Source: an uncultured Flavobacteriales bacterium (GTDB lineage: Bacteria > Bacteroidota > Bacteroidia > Flavobacteriales_F > PHOS-HE28). Taken from it: 38,078 bases of DNA. The translations under genes were made by a program, and so were the position numbers. Positions 16,172-26,898 of this stretch are shown here, in pieces. The stretch is taken from NCBI GenBank assembly GCA_937873385.1, contig CALMYC010000017.1:1-38078 (forward strand), given 5' to 3'. How positions within the stretch are numbered: position 1 is the first letter of the stretch; each line of letters opens with the position of its first letter. Under the pieces are notes generated by a model. That model was not told where the DNA came from and did not search any database. It worked only from the letters and a program-made list of their open reading frames with translations.

Positions 16172-17551
16172 TCACACCAACCCCGGCCACACCCCCAGCA
16201 CCAGCACGCCCACCGCGCACACGCTCACCACCACCCAGTTCAGCGGTGCCACCGTGAACGCCACCGGTTGCTCCGGGCGCACGAACACCTCGCGCACCAC
16301 CATGATGTAGTAGTAGATGCCCAGCAGCGCCATCAGCACGCCGAAGCCCATCACCTTCAGCCAGCCCGCGCCGATCGCCAGCAGGAACACCTGGTACTTC
16401 GCGATGAAGCCGGCCGTGAGCGGGATGCCCGCCAGCGAGAGGAACATCGCCAGCGCACAGAGCGCCAACCAGGGCTTCGCAGCCCAGAGGCCCTGGAAGA
16501 TGCCGTTGTGCTCCGCGCCGTTATAGGCACGCTTGGCGATGGTGAAGAGGATGAACAGGCCCGTGGTGGCCAGCGAATAGGTGAAGGTGTAGTAGAGCAG
16601 CGTATGGCCCACCGCCGTGCCGTGGCCGGCCGCCTGGCCGTGGTCCGTCAGCAGGGCCAGCAGCAGGAAGCCGCTGTGCGCGATGCTGGAATAAGCCATC
16701 AGCCGCTTGAAGTTCGTCTGGCGCAGGGCGATCACGTTTCCCACCAGCAGCGTGGCCAGCACCAGCAGCACCATCGTGCGTTCCAGCGTGGGCGGCATGC
16801 CGGTGATGTCGATGAAGCGGTAGAAGCCCGCCGTGGCGGCCATCAGCACCACCGTGGCCATGAAAGTGGTCACCAGCGTGGGCGCGCCCTGGTACACATC
16901 AGGTTTCCAGAAATGGAAGGGCACGGCGCCCATCTTGAAGGCCAGGCCGCTCACGGTGAAGAAGAGCCCGAAGTTGAGCAAGGCATTGGCCCCTCCGGTC
17001 TCCGCGATGTGCCGGCCGATCACCGCCAGGTCGAACGAGCCCGCCCCACCATAGAGCAGCGCGATCCCCATCAGCAGGAAGGCCGTGCTGAAGGAGCCCA
17101 GGATGAAGTACTTGAACGAGGCCTCGTTGCTGCGCAGGTGCTGCTTCTTCGCGCCGGCCAGCACGTACAGCGGGATGCTCAGCACCTCGATGCCGATGAA
17201 GAGCATCAACAGGTTGGTGTAGGAGCTGAGCAGGAAGCCGCCCACCAGGGAAAAGAGCATCAGGGCATACTGCTCGGCCACATGGCGCTGTTCGCGGGCG
17301 TAGTAGTCCTTCCCGAAGAGGAAGATCAGTATGGTGATGGCCGCCATGCCGATGTTGAAGCCGGTGCTGAAACGGTCGAAGACCACCATGCCGCCCAACA
17401 GCGCATGGTCGATGTTCCAGCCGGTGGCGAACAGTGCGATCGCGCCCAGCAGGCCAATGATGCCGACCGGGGCCAGCCAGGATTTCTTCTCGAAGAGCCC
17501 GAGGTACAGGAGCACCACGCCCAGCACGGAGATCAGGATCAGCGCGCTCAT
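16172..17551 (-). CDS. nuoN: NADH-quinone oxidoreductase subunit N
   Basis: A 459-residue antiporter-like membrane subunit of respiratory complex [17 protein letters not shown] carries the conserved Glu122 of helix 5, and the family Lys is near residue 147 (SFKYFILG). [21 protein letters not shown] is the NuoN hallmark. It is one of three proton-pumping subunits of the membrane arm. It starts 1 bp after the nuoM stop and is the last gene of nuoJKLMN; downstream sits the scoA remnant. Hydrophobic throughout, with normal family length. Confidence 0.97.
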   Translation of the reverse strand: MSALILISVLGVVLLYLGLFEKKSWLAPVGIIGLLGAIALFATGWNIDHALLGGMVVFDRFSTGFNIGMAAITILIFLFGKDYYAREQRHVAEQYALMLFSLVGGFLLSSYTNLLMLFIGIEVLSIPLYVLAGAKKQHLRSNEASFKYFILGSFSTAFLLMGIALLYGGAGSFDLAVIGRHIAETGGANALLNFGLFFTVSGLAFKMGAVPFHFWKPDVYQGAPTLVTTFMATVVLMAATAGFYRFIDITGMPPTLERTMVLLVLATLLVGNVIALRQTNFKRLMAYSSIAHSGFLLLALLTDHGQAAGHGTAVGHTLLYYTFTYSLATTGLFILFTIAKRAYNGAEHNGIFQGLWAAKPWLALCALAMFLSLAGIPLTAGFIAKYQVFLLAIGAGWLKVMGFGVLMALLGIYYYIMVVREVFVRPEQPVAFTVAPLNWVVVSVCAVGVLVLGVWPGLV

Positions 17552-17552
17552 C

Positions 17553-18998
17553 TCAAGGCAGGGTGGTGATGGTGTTCAACAAATGCTGCACGGGTCCGTC
17601 CACCAGGCGTAGCACCACGTTGGGGAACAGGCCCAGGAACAGGAAGAGGACGATCAGCGGCACCAGGAAGGCATGCTCCCCGCGGTCGGCATCAGCCACG
17701 TCGATCGTGCGGTCGGGCCCCAGCATCACGCGCTGGTAGGCGTGGAGCATGTAGATGGCGCCCAGCACGATCAGCACCACGCCGGCCAGTGCCGTCCAGT
17801 TGTTCCATTCCCACAGGCCGTTGTAGATCAGCCATTCCCCCACGAAGCTCTGCGTGAGCGGCAGCGCGATGGCGTTGCCCACCACGAACATGAAGAGCAG
17901 GGCGAAACGCGGCATCCGCGTCTTCAGCCCGCCCATGCCGCCGAAGTCGTTGCCGCCGGTACGCAGGGCCACCGCGCCCACGATGTAGAAGAGGCAAACC
18001 ATCAGCACGCCGTGGGCAAAGGTCTGGAACAGGGTGCCGCTGATGCCGTAAACGTTCCAGGTGAACAGGGCCGCGCACATCAGGCCGAAGTGGCTCATGG
18101 AGGAATAGGCCACCATGCGCTTGAAGTCGTCCTGGCGGAAGGCGATCACCGCGGCGTAGATGGCGCCGAAAAGGCTTAGGCCGATCACCCAGCCGCTCCA
18201 GTGCTGCGCGCCTTCCGGCACGATGGCGAAGAGGAACAGGATGATCCCGTAGAGGCCCATCTTGCCCATCACGGCGCTGAGCACCATCGTGCCCTGCGTG
18301 GGTGCCATGGTGTACGTCTCCGGCTGCCAGCTGTGGAAGGGGAAGATCGGCATCTTGATGGCGAAGGCCAGGAATAGCGTCCAGAAGAGCCAGAGCTGCA
18401 CGTGCATCGGCAGGTGCAAGGCGGCCAGCGCGGAGAAGTCGGCGCTGTGCGGCGCGGGCGTCTGCAGGGTGACGTAGGCGATGGAGAAGAGCAGCGCGAG
18501 CCCGCCCAGCAGCGTGTACAGGAAGAAGCGGATGGTGATGGCGCGCTTGTGCTCGCCGCCCCACTTCAGCAGCAGGAAGAAGATGGGTACCAGGGTGAGC
18601 TCGAAGAAGATGTAGAACAGCAGCGCGTTCTGCGCGAGGAACACGCCGAAGAGCGCGGCCTGGCAGAAGAGCAGCAGGGCGTTCACCAGCGACGGATCGC
18701 CCACGGGCTGCTTGTAGCCTGTTCCGATGATGAAGGGGAACAGCACCGCGGTGAGCACCAGCATCAACAGCCCGATGCCGCCGTAGCCCAGCACGAAGCG
18801 CAGGCCCCAGGCCGGCACCCAATCGTGCGCGATGCCGATGGTCATGCCGCCATTCCAGCCGTACCAGAGCCAGCACACCAGTGCCAGCGTGAGCAGGGTG
18901 GAGGCCATGGCCATGCCGCGCGCCGACTTCGCCGGGCGCACGATCAAAAGCAGCAGGCCTGCCAGCAGGGGGATGAGGACCAGTGCGAGGAGCTCCAT
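17553..18998 (-). CDS. nuoM: NADH-quinone oxidoreductase subunit M
   Basis: A 481-residue antiporter-like membrane subunit of complex I. FFELTLVPIFFLL carries the conserved Glu133, and FAIKMPIFPFHSWQPETYTMAPTQ is the NuoM signature. The chain is hydrophobic with about 13-14 helices expected. The ATG directly abuts the nuoL stop (TGA then ATG, no gap) and the stop is followed by nuoN after 1 bp. It contributes one of the proton pathways in the membrane arm. Confidence 0.97.
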   Translation of the reverse strand: MELLALVLIPLLAGLLLLIVRPAKSARGMAMASTLLTLALVCWLWYGWNGGMTIGIAHDWVPAWGLRFVLGYGGIGLLMLVLTAVLFPFIIGTGYKQPVGDPSLVNALLLFCQAALFGVFLAQNALLFYIFFELTLVPIFFLLLKWGGEHKRAITIRFFLYTLLGGLALLFSIAYVTLQTPAPHSADFSALAALHLPMHVQLWLFWTLFLAFAIKMPIFPFHSWQPETYTMAPTQGTMVLSAVMGKMGLYGIILFLFAIVPEGAQHWSGWVIGLSLFGAIYAAVIAFRQDDFKRMVAYSSMSHFGLMCAALFTWNVYGISGTLFQTFAHGVLMVCLFYIVGAVALRTGGNDFGGMGGLKTRMPRFALLFMFVVGNAIALPLTQSFVGEWLIYNGLWEWNNWTALAGVVLIVLGAIYMLHAYQRVMLGPDRTIDVADADRGEHAFLVPLIVLFLFLGLFPNVVLRLVDGPVQHLLNTITTLP

Positions 18999-20878
<1,880 letters not shown>

Positions 20879-20885
<7 letters not shown>

Positions 20886-21211
20886 TTGAGCCGGTTCAGG
20901 ATGTTCATGTCCACGCCGTCCGTGTTCCGTTTCAGCAGCACCAGTATCGCCAGGCCCACGGTGACCTCCGCGGCGGCCACCAGCATGATGAAGAACACCA
21001 GGACCTGGCCGCCCGGGTCACTGTGGTACGCACTGAAGGCCACCAGCAACAGGTTCACGCTGTTGAGCATCAGCTCCAGGCACATGATCACGATGAGGAT
21101 GTTGCGCCGCAGCAAGGCCCCGACCATCCCGATGCTGAACAGCAGGAAGCTGAGGACCAGATAGTCCGTCAGGGGCACTACGCGGATCGCGGTCATCACG
21201 TTCTCCATCAC
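20879..21211 (-). CDS. nuoK: NADH-quinone oxidoreductase subunit K
   Basis: A 110-residue small membrane subunit of complex I with three expected helices. LIVIMCLELMLNSVNLLL carries the conserved Glu46, and AAAEVTVGLAILVLL carries the second conserved Glu (about residue 82). Both are key proton-channel residues. The start is fixed by the ATGA overlap with nuoJ at 21208-21211. An internal ATG five codons on (MTAIRVV) is a possible alternative start. Confidence 0.95.
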
Positions 21212-21750
21212 GCGGCGCTGTCGTCGGGTTCACTGCTCGGGGGCAGGTTCACATTTTCGGTACCGTCCTTCTTGGCCAGCATCATGGCCCCGGCCATGGC
21301 GCTGAGGAAAAGCACGCTGCTCACTTCGAAGGGCAGCAGGAATTGGGTGAACAAGGCCGTGCCAATGCGGTGCACCAGGCCGATGCCTGGGTCGAAGCCC
21401 GCAGGCACCGGCGTGCCCAGGCCTTGGCGCGTGGCGGCCAGCAGCACCAGGAAGAACAGTCCGCCCGTGACCACGGACAGCACACGCACGATCACCGGCT
21501 TGCGTTCCTCCACGATGCTGTTCAGGTTCAGCAGCATGATCACGAACAGGAACAGCACTATGATGGCACCCGTGTACACGATCACGTGCACCATGGCCAG
21601 GAACTGCGCGTTCAGCAGGATGTAGTGCGCGGCAATGCTCAGGAAGCACACCACCAACGCGATCACGCTGTTGATCGGGCTCTTGGCGGCCACCACCACC
21701 AAGGCGGCGATGACGGAGATGGCGGCGAAGAGATAGAAGAGGTATAGCAT
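21208..21750 (-). CDS. nuoJ: NADH-quinone oxidoreductase subunit J
   Basis: A 180-residue membrane subunit of complex I. Helix 3 region VHVIVYTGAIIVLFLFVIMLLN is the NuoJ signature, including the conserved Tyr and Gly residues at the pi-bulge. It is the first gene of nuoJKLMN here. The C-terminus is short and charged. A promoter-like box lies about 25 bp upstream and no nuoI gene precedes it; nuoI is about 9.4 kb away, at 31186. Confidence 0.96.
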   Translation of the reverse strand: MLYLFYLFAAISVIAALVVVAAKSPINSVIALVVCFLSIAAHYILLNAQFLAMVHVIVYTGAIIVLFLFVIMLLNLNSIVEERKPVIVRVLSVVTGGLFFLVLLAATRQGLGTPVPAGFDPGIGLVHRIGTALFTQFLLPFEVSSVLFLSAMAGAMMLAKKDGTENVNLPPSSEPDDSAA

Positions 21751-21775
21751 AGCGCACCCCTGTGGGGAACGGTGG

Positions 21776-21783
21776 CGAAAGTA
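21776..21783 (-). promoter_or_regulatory. Putative -7 box TACTTTCG for nuoJKLMN
   Basis: On the minus strand TACTTTCG differs from TAnnTTTG at one position and lies 25 bp upstream of the nuoJ ATG. It would allow nuoJKLMN to be transcribed independently of nuoGHI. Confidence 0.4.
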
Positions 21784-21929
21784 AACGCTCGGAGCGAAAT
21801 GCGGGCGCCATGGGCCATCACCCGGAAGAAAAGGAACCTTGAACCCGGTGCAGCGGATGGCTTCCGCACGCGCCCGCGGCCAACACGGCAGGTGGCATGC
21901 AACGCCGAATCCCGAACTTCAGGGCCTCA

Positions 21930-22337
21930 ATGATCCCTACCATGGACTTCACCACACATGCGCATATCGGCCGGGACCACTACCGTACGGAGATCCGGAC
22001 AGCCACCTTGGACCTGGTCGCGGACGAGCCTGTCGAGAACGGAGGCACCGGACAGGGCTTCAACGCGCATGAATTGCTCACCGCCGCCCTGGGCGCCTGC
22101 ACCAACATCACCGTTCGCATGTACGCCGATCGCAAGGGCTGGTCCTTGGAAACCATCGATACCGAGGTGACCATCAGCCATGGCGCGGGCAATGACACCA
22201 CGCACATCCAGCGCTCCATCCGCTTTACCGGCAACCTGGACGGGGAACAGACCGCGCGGCTGTTGCAGATCGCCGACCGCTGCCCCATCCACCGCACCCT
22301 CAGCAACACCATCAGCATTGATACCAAACTGTTGTGA
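21930..22337 (+). CDS. OsmC/Ohr-family peroxiredoxin-like protein
   Basis: A 135-residue protein. Two conserved Cys are in place: Cys57 in LGACTNITVRMYA and Cys118 in ADRCPIHRTL, the catalytic thiol pair that reduces organic hydroperoxides in this family. ADEPVENGGTGQGFNAHELL is the family's substrate-pocket loop. The start is uncertain (21897, 21930 or 21942); the family N-terminus fits 21930 or 21942. It is divergent from nuoJ across about 180 bp. YhfA/OsmC subgroup; cellular role is detoxification of peroxides or related thiol chemistry. Confidence 0.88.
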   Translation: MIPTMDFTTHAHIGRDHYRTEIRTATLDLVADEPVENGGTGQGFNAHELLTAALGACTNITVRMYADRKGWSLETIDTEVTISHGAGNDTTHIQRSIRFTGNLDGEQTARLLQIADRCPIHRTLSNTISIDTKLL

Positions 22338-22388
22338 GTGATGCCCCGTGCGTTTCCGCTTTGCCCAAGTTGATCCTCCGGCCACGCC

Positions 22389-22733
22389 ATGCCCATCGCC
22401 TACACGGTCTATGTCATCGAGCTCAGTCGGAAGGTCTTCACCGAGGACCGCAAGTTCCGCGAAGCCAACCCGCAGTACAACGGTGTGCTGGAATGCCTGT
22501 ACGTGGGCCAAACGGGCAAGACGCCGCAGGAACGCTTCCTTCAGCACAAGACCGGCCACCGCAACGCCAAAGGGCGGAAGCTTTCCTCGAACATTGTGGA
22601 GAAATACGGCAGGTACCTGCGGCCCAGCCTGTACCAGGACATCGGCCCGCTGAGCCGGAAGGAAGCGTTGGAAGTGGAGCGGGGCCTCGCGCTGGAATTG
22701 CGGCGCAAGGGGTACGCCGTGTGGACGAATTGA
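22389..22733 (+). CDS. GIY-YIG-like nuclease family protein
   Basis: A 114-residue protein. YTVYVIEL and CLYVGQTGKTPQERFLQH give the GIY...YVG motif and the conserved Arg and His of the GIY-YIG fold. A downstream Glu (LEVERGLALELR) could be the metal-binding residue, and the chain ends in an Asn. The protein is a single small domain, without a specificity domain, so it may act in DNA repair or processing or have lost activity. It is preceded by OsmC at 51 bp and ends 4 bp from the convergent subtilase gene. Function not known. Confidence 0.72.
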   Translation: MPIAYTVYVIELSRKVFTEDRKFREANPQYNGVLECLYVGQTGKTPQERFLQHKTGHRNAKGRKLSSNIVEKYGRYLRPSLYQDIGPLSRKEALEVERGLALELRRKGYAVWTN

Positions 22734-22737
22734 ACCT

Positions 22738-24924
22738 TCACTCGTGCATCACCTTGGCAAGAAGCAGCCTTGTGCCGCCCTCCAACCGGACCAGGTACAA
22801 TCCCGGTGCCCATGCCGAAGCATCCAAGGAGACGGCCCCTGAGGCTGTTACGGTTCGCGATAGCACGGTACGGCCCAGTGCATCCCTCACGGTCAACCGC
22901 GTGCCGGTGGCGTGATCCGGCAGTTCGATGAAAAGCCGGTCCTGGGCCGGGTTCGGCCACACGGAAAGCTGATCCCTGCCCCGTTCCGCCATGGCGGCAG
23001 TGCCCAGCACCTGTGTCACCGCGTGGTAGGCGTTCACCTTGCCCATGCCCCAACGCGTGCTGCCGCCCGGCGGAATGGTGCCGGTGAAGTTGTCCGTGCG
23101 GGCCGTGGAGCGGATGATGTCGCGGATATCCGCCGGGGTGAGCGTGGGGTCTGCCTCCAGCATCAGGGCCACGGTGCCCGTGGCGGCGGGTGCGGCCATG
23201 CTGGTGCCGCTGAAGCGTGCGAAAGGATAATTGCGGCCCTGGAACGGCACGGTGGCCACCGCTGAATATGAATCGTCCGTGAAGGAGCTGATGGACGAGG
23301 CCACGTTCACGCCGGGCGCGGAAATGTCCGGCTTGATGCGCCCGTCCAGTGTGGGGCCGAAGGAGGAGAAGTTGGCCATGTTGCCGCCGTACGTGTTCGT
23401 GCCGCCGGGAATGACGTACTGCGCCTGGTAGGCTGCCACGGTGATCGCGCTTTCCGTGCAGGCCGGCTCACCGATGCCGTACTGGTTGTCGCCCGCCGTC
23501 CAGCCCGGCTGGCCCGCTTGAAACTCCTGGCCCCAGTTGCCCACGCCGTTGTCCAGTTCCGTGACGTTCCAAAAGTGCACCGTCCCCGCCGGTGCCGTGG
23601 CCTGCATCACCACTTGCAGCCCGGTGTGCGTGTTCTTGATGCGCAGGCGTGCATGCGGCCGGCCGTTCAGCGGGTCCGTGGCTTCCATCGCCAGGTTGAA
23701 CCAGACCGTATCGGAACCGAGGACCACCAGTGAATCCACATAGCCCGCTTGCGTGGCGGTGTGGTACCAAGGCGATGCAATGCTGACATTGGCCAGGTTG
23801 TTGATCACCTTGAAACTTGTGGAGAAGGCTTCGCCCGGTTCGCCCCACATGGAGAGACTTTGCCCCCATGTATGCGGATTGGCGCTGTACGGATAGAACT
23901 GCACGCGGCTGCGCAACGTGTCGCCGGTGAAGATCTTTCCCAAGTGGAAGTCCACATTGCCGTTGTTGCCGCCCGAGATGCAGAAGGTGACGCCTTCATC
24001 CGAGAACTGGTCCAGTGCCTGACTGATCAAGGAGTTGCCGTCCAGGGTGCCCATGTAGTACAGGCCCCAGCTCATGTTCACCACCAGGCGCTTGCCGTCC
24101 TGCTGGGCAATGTCATGCATCCATGCCACACCATCGATGGCGGCGGCTGCATCGATGAGGAAGGTGCAAAAGAGGAACTGCGCATCGAAGGCCACGCCGC
24201 GGTACACCGTGCCAGCGCCGCCGCCGCCCATGATGCCCGCCACGTGCGTGCCGTGCGTGCCGTAGCTGTAAATGTTCGCGGTGTCCCCTTCGGCGGCGAG
24301 CAACGCTGCTGGCGTGGTGAATTCGGCACCATAACCGAAGGCACTCGGCGCCGGTCCCGCCTGCCGGAACTGGTCCCAGGCGGCGCGCACGCGGTAGGTG
24401 GTCATCGAGGTATCGTAGAACATGGGGTGGGTGTAATCGAAGCCCCAGTCCAGGTCGCCGATCAGCACGCCTGCACCGGTGTATGGCTGCGGCAGATTGA
24501 TGCCCTGTTGCACACTGTCCGCATGGATGTCGTGCACCAATTTGTCCAAGGTCGGCCTGGCCACGCTGGCCAGTTCCACATAGGCCAATCCGGGGATGGA
24601 GGCGGCCACATCCAGGTGGTAGGCGTCCACCCGGAAGGATTGCACCTTGCCAATGCGCGCCCCCACATGCACATGAGCCGGGTCAATGGACTGCGGGTCG
24701 AAGCTCGCGTCCACTTTGCCGAGAAAGCCCACCATGCACCGGCCGTTCATCATGGCCACCGGGTACTTGCCTTGGGCTTCCGCAGTGAGCTTGTACGCGT
24801 CGGGTTGGCGCAACGCCATGGCCTGCAGTTCGCCGATGGCCACGCGGCTTTCCACCGCCATGGGGGTTTGGGCGCACAGCGCGGTGGTGAAGAGGATCGG
24901 AAAGAGGAGGAATGAACGGATCAT
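22738..24924 (-). CDS. Secreted subtilisin-like S8 serine peptidase with T9SS sorting domain
   Basis: A 728-residue protein with signal peptide MIRSFLLFPILFTTALCAQ. The catalytic triad is Asp159 (LDWGFDYTH), His224 (THGTHVAG) and Ser575 (FSGTSMAAP). An Asn-containing SGGNNGN motif provides the oxyanion hole. A long insertion lies between the oxyanion-hole Asn and the Ser block, about residues 320-450, as in cell-surface or fibre-associated subtilases. The last ~75 residues (LSVWPNPAQDRLFIEL onward) form the type IX secretion C-terminal sorting domain, so the enzyme probably reaches the cell surface. The start at 24924 gives the clean signal peptide. Confidence 0.93.
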   Translation of the reverse strand: MIRSFLLFPILFTTALCAQTPMAVESRVAIGELQAMALRQPDAYKLTAEAQGKYPVAMMNGRCMVGFLGKVDASFDPQSIDPAHVHVGARIGKVQSFRVDAYHLDVAASIPGLAYVELASVARPTLDKLVHDIHADSVQQGINLPQPYTGAGVLIGDLDWGFDYTHPMFYDTSMTTYRVRAAWDQFRQAGPAPSAFGYGAEFTTPAALLAAEGDTANIYSYGTHGTHVAGIMGGGGAGTVYRGVAFDAQFLFCTFLIDAAAAIDGVAWMHDIAQQDGKRLVVNMSWGLYYMGTLDGNSLISQALDQFSDEGVTFCISGGNNGNVDFHLGKIFTGDTLRSRVQFYPYSANPHTWGQSLSMWGEPGEAFSTSFKVINNLANVSIASPWYHTATQAGYVDSLVVLGSDTVWFNLAMEATDPLNGRPHARLRIKNTHTGLQVVMQATAPAGTVHFWNVTELDNGVGNWGQEFQAGQPGWTAGDNQYGIGEPACTESAITVAAYQAQYVIPGGTNTYGGNMANFSSFGPTLDGRIKPDISAPGVNVASSISSFTDDSYSAVATVPFQGRNYPFARFSGTSMAAPAATGTVALMLEADPTLTPADIRDIIRSTARTDNFTGTIPPGGSTRWGMGKVNAYHAVTQVLGTAAMAERGRDQLSVWPNPAQDRLFIELPDHATGTRLTVRDALGRTVLSRTVTASGAVSLDASAWAPGLYLVRLEGGTRLLLAKVMHE

Positions 24925-24971
24925 GGGGCGGGGATGGGCAACGAAGTTGGGGATTCCTGTTTTAGTTGTTC

Positions 24972-25060
24972 GTTGTCCGTTGTCAGGCACACCTGGCCTA
25001 CACAGCTCTTCACCGAAATTCCGACGCGGAAAGGTCGGAGAAGACCTGACAACGGACAAC
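24972..25060. repeat. Perfect 16-bp inverted repeat with 57-nt spacer
   Basis: GTTGTCCGTTGTCAGG (24972-24987) and CCTGACAACGGACAAC (25045-25060) are exact reverse complements. The arms are built from tandem GTTGTC-like units and extend imperfectly outward. The element lies between two same-strand genes (MBL lipoprotein, then subtilase) and could form a large stem-loop in RNA or DNA. It lacks a T-run and does not look like a standard terminator. Confidence 0.8.
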
Positions 25061-25074
25061 CACGAACCGACAAC

Positions 25075-25851
25075 TCACCCCGCAGGATACCAATCCTCCT
25101 GCCTCACCTCGATATCCGGGTCCTTCGCGTTCACCAGTGCCTTGAATCGTCCCACGTCACTCAACCCGTCCTTGCCGCGATAATGGTATGGATAGACCAC
25201 TTTCGGCTTAAAGGCCAGCACGGCATCGGCGGCTTCGTCCACAGCCATCGTGAACGGCAGGTTCATGCAGATGAAGGCGATGTCGATGTTCTTCAGGGCG
25301 CGCATCTCCGGGATGCCCTGCGTGTCGCCGCTGATGTAGATGCGCTTGCCGCCGAAGGCGAGCACATAGCCGTTGCCGCGCCCTTTTGGATGGAACGCGG
25401 CGGGCCCGTCCGGCAGGTTGTACATCGGTATGCCCAGGATGTGCGCATTGGCCCGATCAACGGTATCTCCGTTGTTCAGCACGGTGCAGATGGTCTGCAT
25501 GCGTGCGGGCAGCAGGTCCTTCACCGCCTTCGGAGCCACGATGCGGGCATGCTCCAGCGGAAGGGACGCAAGCGTGGCGGTGTCGAGGTGGTCGGGATGG
25601 ATGTCGGTGATCAGCACCAGGTCTGGTGCGGGATAGCCGCCGAAGCGCCCGGCACCGTTGTAAGGGTCCACATAGATGGTGGTGCCCCGATACTGCAACA
25701 CCAGTGAAGCATGAAAGACGGGATGTACCTGCAGCGTGTCCATGTTCAGGGCCGGTAGGGCCGCCGTTCCATGCACTTCCACCGTGCCTGGACTTTCCGG
25801 TGATGCGCAGCCGATAAGTGAAAGGGCGGCCAGGTGGAAGAACGTTTTCAT
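25075..25851 (-). CDS. MBL-fold metallohydrolase lipoprotein
   Basis: A 258-residue protein with a short signal and lipobox (SLIGC) near the N-terminus, so probably anchored in a membrane. The metallo-beta-lactamase fold is shown by TDIHPDHLD (a HxHxDH-like motif with the first His replaced by Asp), YISGDTQG and PYHYRG near the end. UlaG-like subfamilies share this layout. It may hydrolyse a sugar lactone, phosphodiester or similar ester, but the substrate is unknown. The start at 25851 gives the lipoprotein signal. Convergent with nothing nearby; its promoter region is shared with the aldo/keto reductase gene. Confidence 0.8.
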   Translation of the reverse strand: MKTFFHLAALSLIGCASPESPGTVEVHGTAALPALNMDTLQVHPVFHASLVLQYRGTTIYVDPYNGAGRFGGYPAPDLVLITDIHPDHLDTATLASLPLEHARIVAPKAVKDLLPARMQTICTVLNNGDTVDRANAHILGIPMYNLPDGPAAFHPKGRGNGYVLAFGGKRIYISGDTQGIPEMRALKNIDIAFICMNLPFTMAVDEAADAVLAFKPKVVYPYHYRGKDGLSDVGRFKALVNAKDPDIEVRQEDWYPAG

Positions 25852-25890
25852 GGGCAAGGTGTTCGGTTTCCGGCACGAGGTGCAAGGACC

Positions 25891-25898
25891 CGAAGGTA
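25891..25898 (-). promoter_or_regulatory. Putative -7 box TACCTTCG for the MBL lipoprotein gene
   Basis: Minus-strand TACCTTCG differs from TAnnTTTG at one position and is 39 bp upstream of the ATG at 25851. Confidence 0.35.
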
Positions 25899-25924
25899 TC
25901 ACCTCCCCTTGGGAACCCAGGCAC

Positions 25925-25932
25925 TTACTTTG
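25925..25932 (+). promoter_or_regulatory. Putative -7 box TTACTTTG, 5 bp from the aldo/keto reductase start
   Basis: TTACTTTG has one mismatch (second position) to TAnnTTTG and is followed after only 5 bp by the ATG at 25938. If used, the transcript would be leaderless or nearly so. Confidence 0.4.
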
Positions 25933-25937
25933 ACAAC

Positions 25938-26882
25938 ATGCAAAAACGCAAATTGGGCAGGAGCAACCTGCACGTGGCCCCGTGGGCCTTCGGCGGGAAC
26001 GTGTTCGGGTGGACCGTGGATGAGGCCACCGCCTTCAAGCTGTTGGATGCCTTCACGGAACACGGATTCAACCTGGTCGACACGGCGGACGCGTACCCGC
26101 GGTGGGTGCAGGGCAACGTGGGCGGCGAGTCGGAAACCATGATCGGCAACTGGATGCACGCGCGCGGCAACCGTGATAAGGTGGTGATCGCCACCAAGGT
26201 GGGCAGCGACATGGGTGAGGGGAAGAACCTGCGCAAGGAGTACATCCTGCGGGCCGCTGAAGCCTCCCTGAAGCGGTTGCGCACGGACCGCATCGACCTC
26301 TACCAAACACACTGGGACGACCTGAACACGCCGGTGGAGGAAACCCTTGCGGCATACGACCAACTGGTGAAGCAGGGCAAGGTGCGCTGGATCGGCGCGT
26401 CCAACCTGGGCCCGGGGCGGTTGCGGCACTCCATGGACGTGGGCAATGGCATGGGCCTGCCGGAATATGTGTCGTTGCAGATGCGCTACAACCTGTTCAG
26501 CCGCGACGTGTTCGAGCGGGAGTATGCCCCGATCTGCGCAGAGCACCACCTCGGCGTGCTCACCTACTACTCCCTCGCCAGCGGCTTCCTCACGGGCAAG
26601 TACCGCAGCGAGGCGGACCTTGGCGACCGTGCGCGCAAGGGGGAGGTAAAAGCCTACCTGAACGAGCGTGGAATGCGCATCCTCACCGCATTGGATGCCG
26701 TGGCCGGAGGCCACAATGCCAAGCCCGCCGTAGTGGCCTTGGCCTGGCTGATGGCACGGCCCACCGTAACGGCCGCAATTGCCAGCGCCACCAGCCTGGC
26801 ACAAGTGCAGCAGCTGGCCGCGGCCGCAGAGCTGGTGCTGCACGAAGAGGACCTGACGCTGCTGCAGGAAGCGAGCGCGTAA
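25938..26882 (+). CDS. Aldo/keto reductase
   Basis: A 314-residue NADPH-dependent oxidoreductase of the (beta/alpha)8 fold. It begins MQKRKLGRSNLHVAPWAFGG. The catalytic tetrad can be read as Asp and Tyr in VDTADAYP, Lys in IATKVG and His in YQTHWDD. SRDVFEREYAPICAEHHLGVLTYYSL is the conserved strand leading to the cofactor pocket, and the late AIASATS segment binds the phosphate of NADPH. The family reduces aldehydes, ketones or quinones; the substrate is unclear. It is divergent from the MBL gene and converges on the TonB-domain gene with a 16-bp gap. Confidence 0.93.
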   Translation: MQKRKLGRSNLHVAPWAFGGNVFGWTVDEATAFKLLDAFTEHGFNLVDTADAYPRWVQGNVGGESETMIGNWMHARGNRDKVVIATKVGSDMGEGKNLRKEYILRAAEASLKRLRTDRIDLYQTHWDDLNTPVEETLAAYDQLVKQGKVRWIGASNLGPGRLRHSMDVGNGMGLPEYVSLQMRYNLFSRDVFEREYAPICAEHHLGVLTYYSLASGFLTGKYRSEADLGDRARKGEVKAYLNERGMRILTALDAVAGGHNAKPAVVALAWLMARPTVTAAIASATSLAQVQQLAAAAELVLHEEDLTLLQEASA

Positions 26883-26898
26883 AGGGAACGGACCCCGC

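Noticed and set aside
16163-17569. Long plus-strand open frame antisense to nuoN
   Set aside because: Composition (His, Gln, Glu rich) is a high-GC shadow; nuoN on the minus strand is certain.
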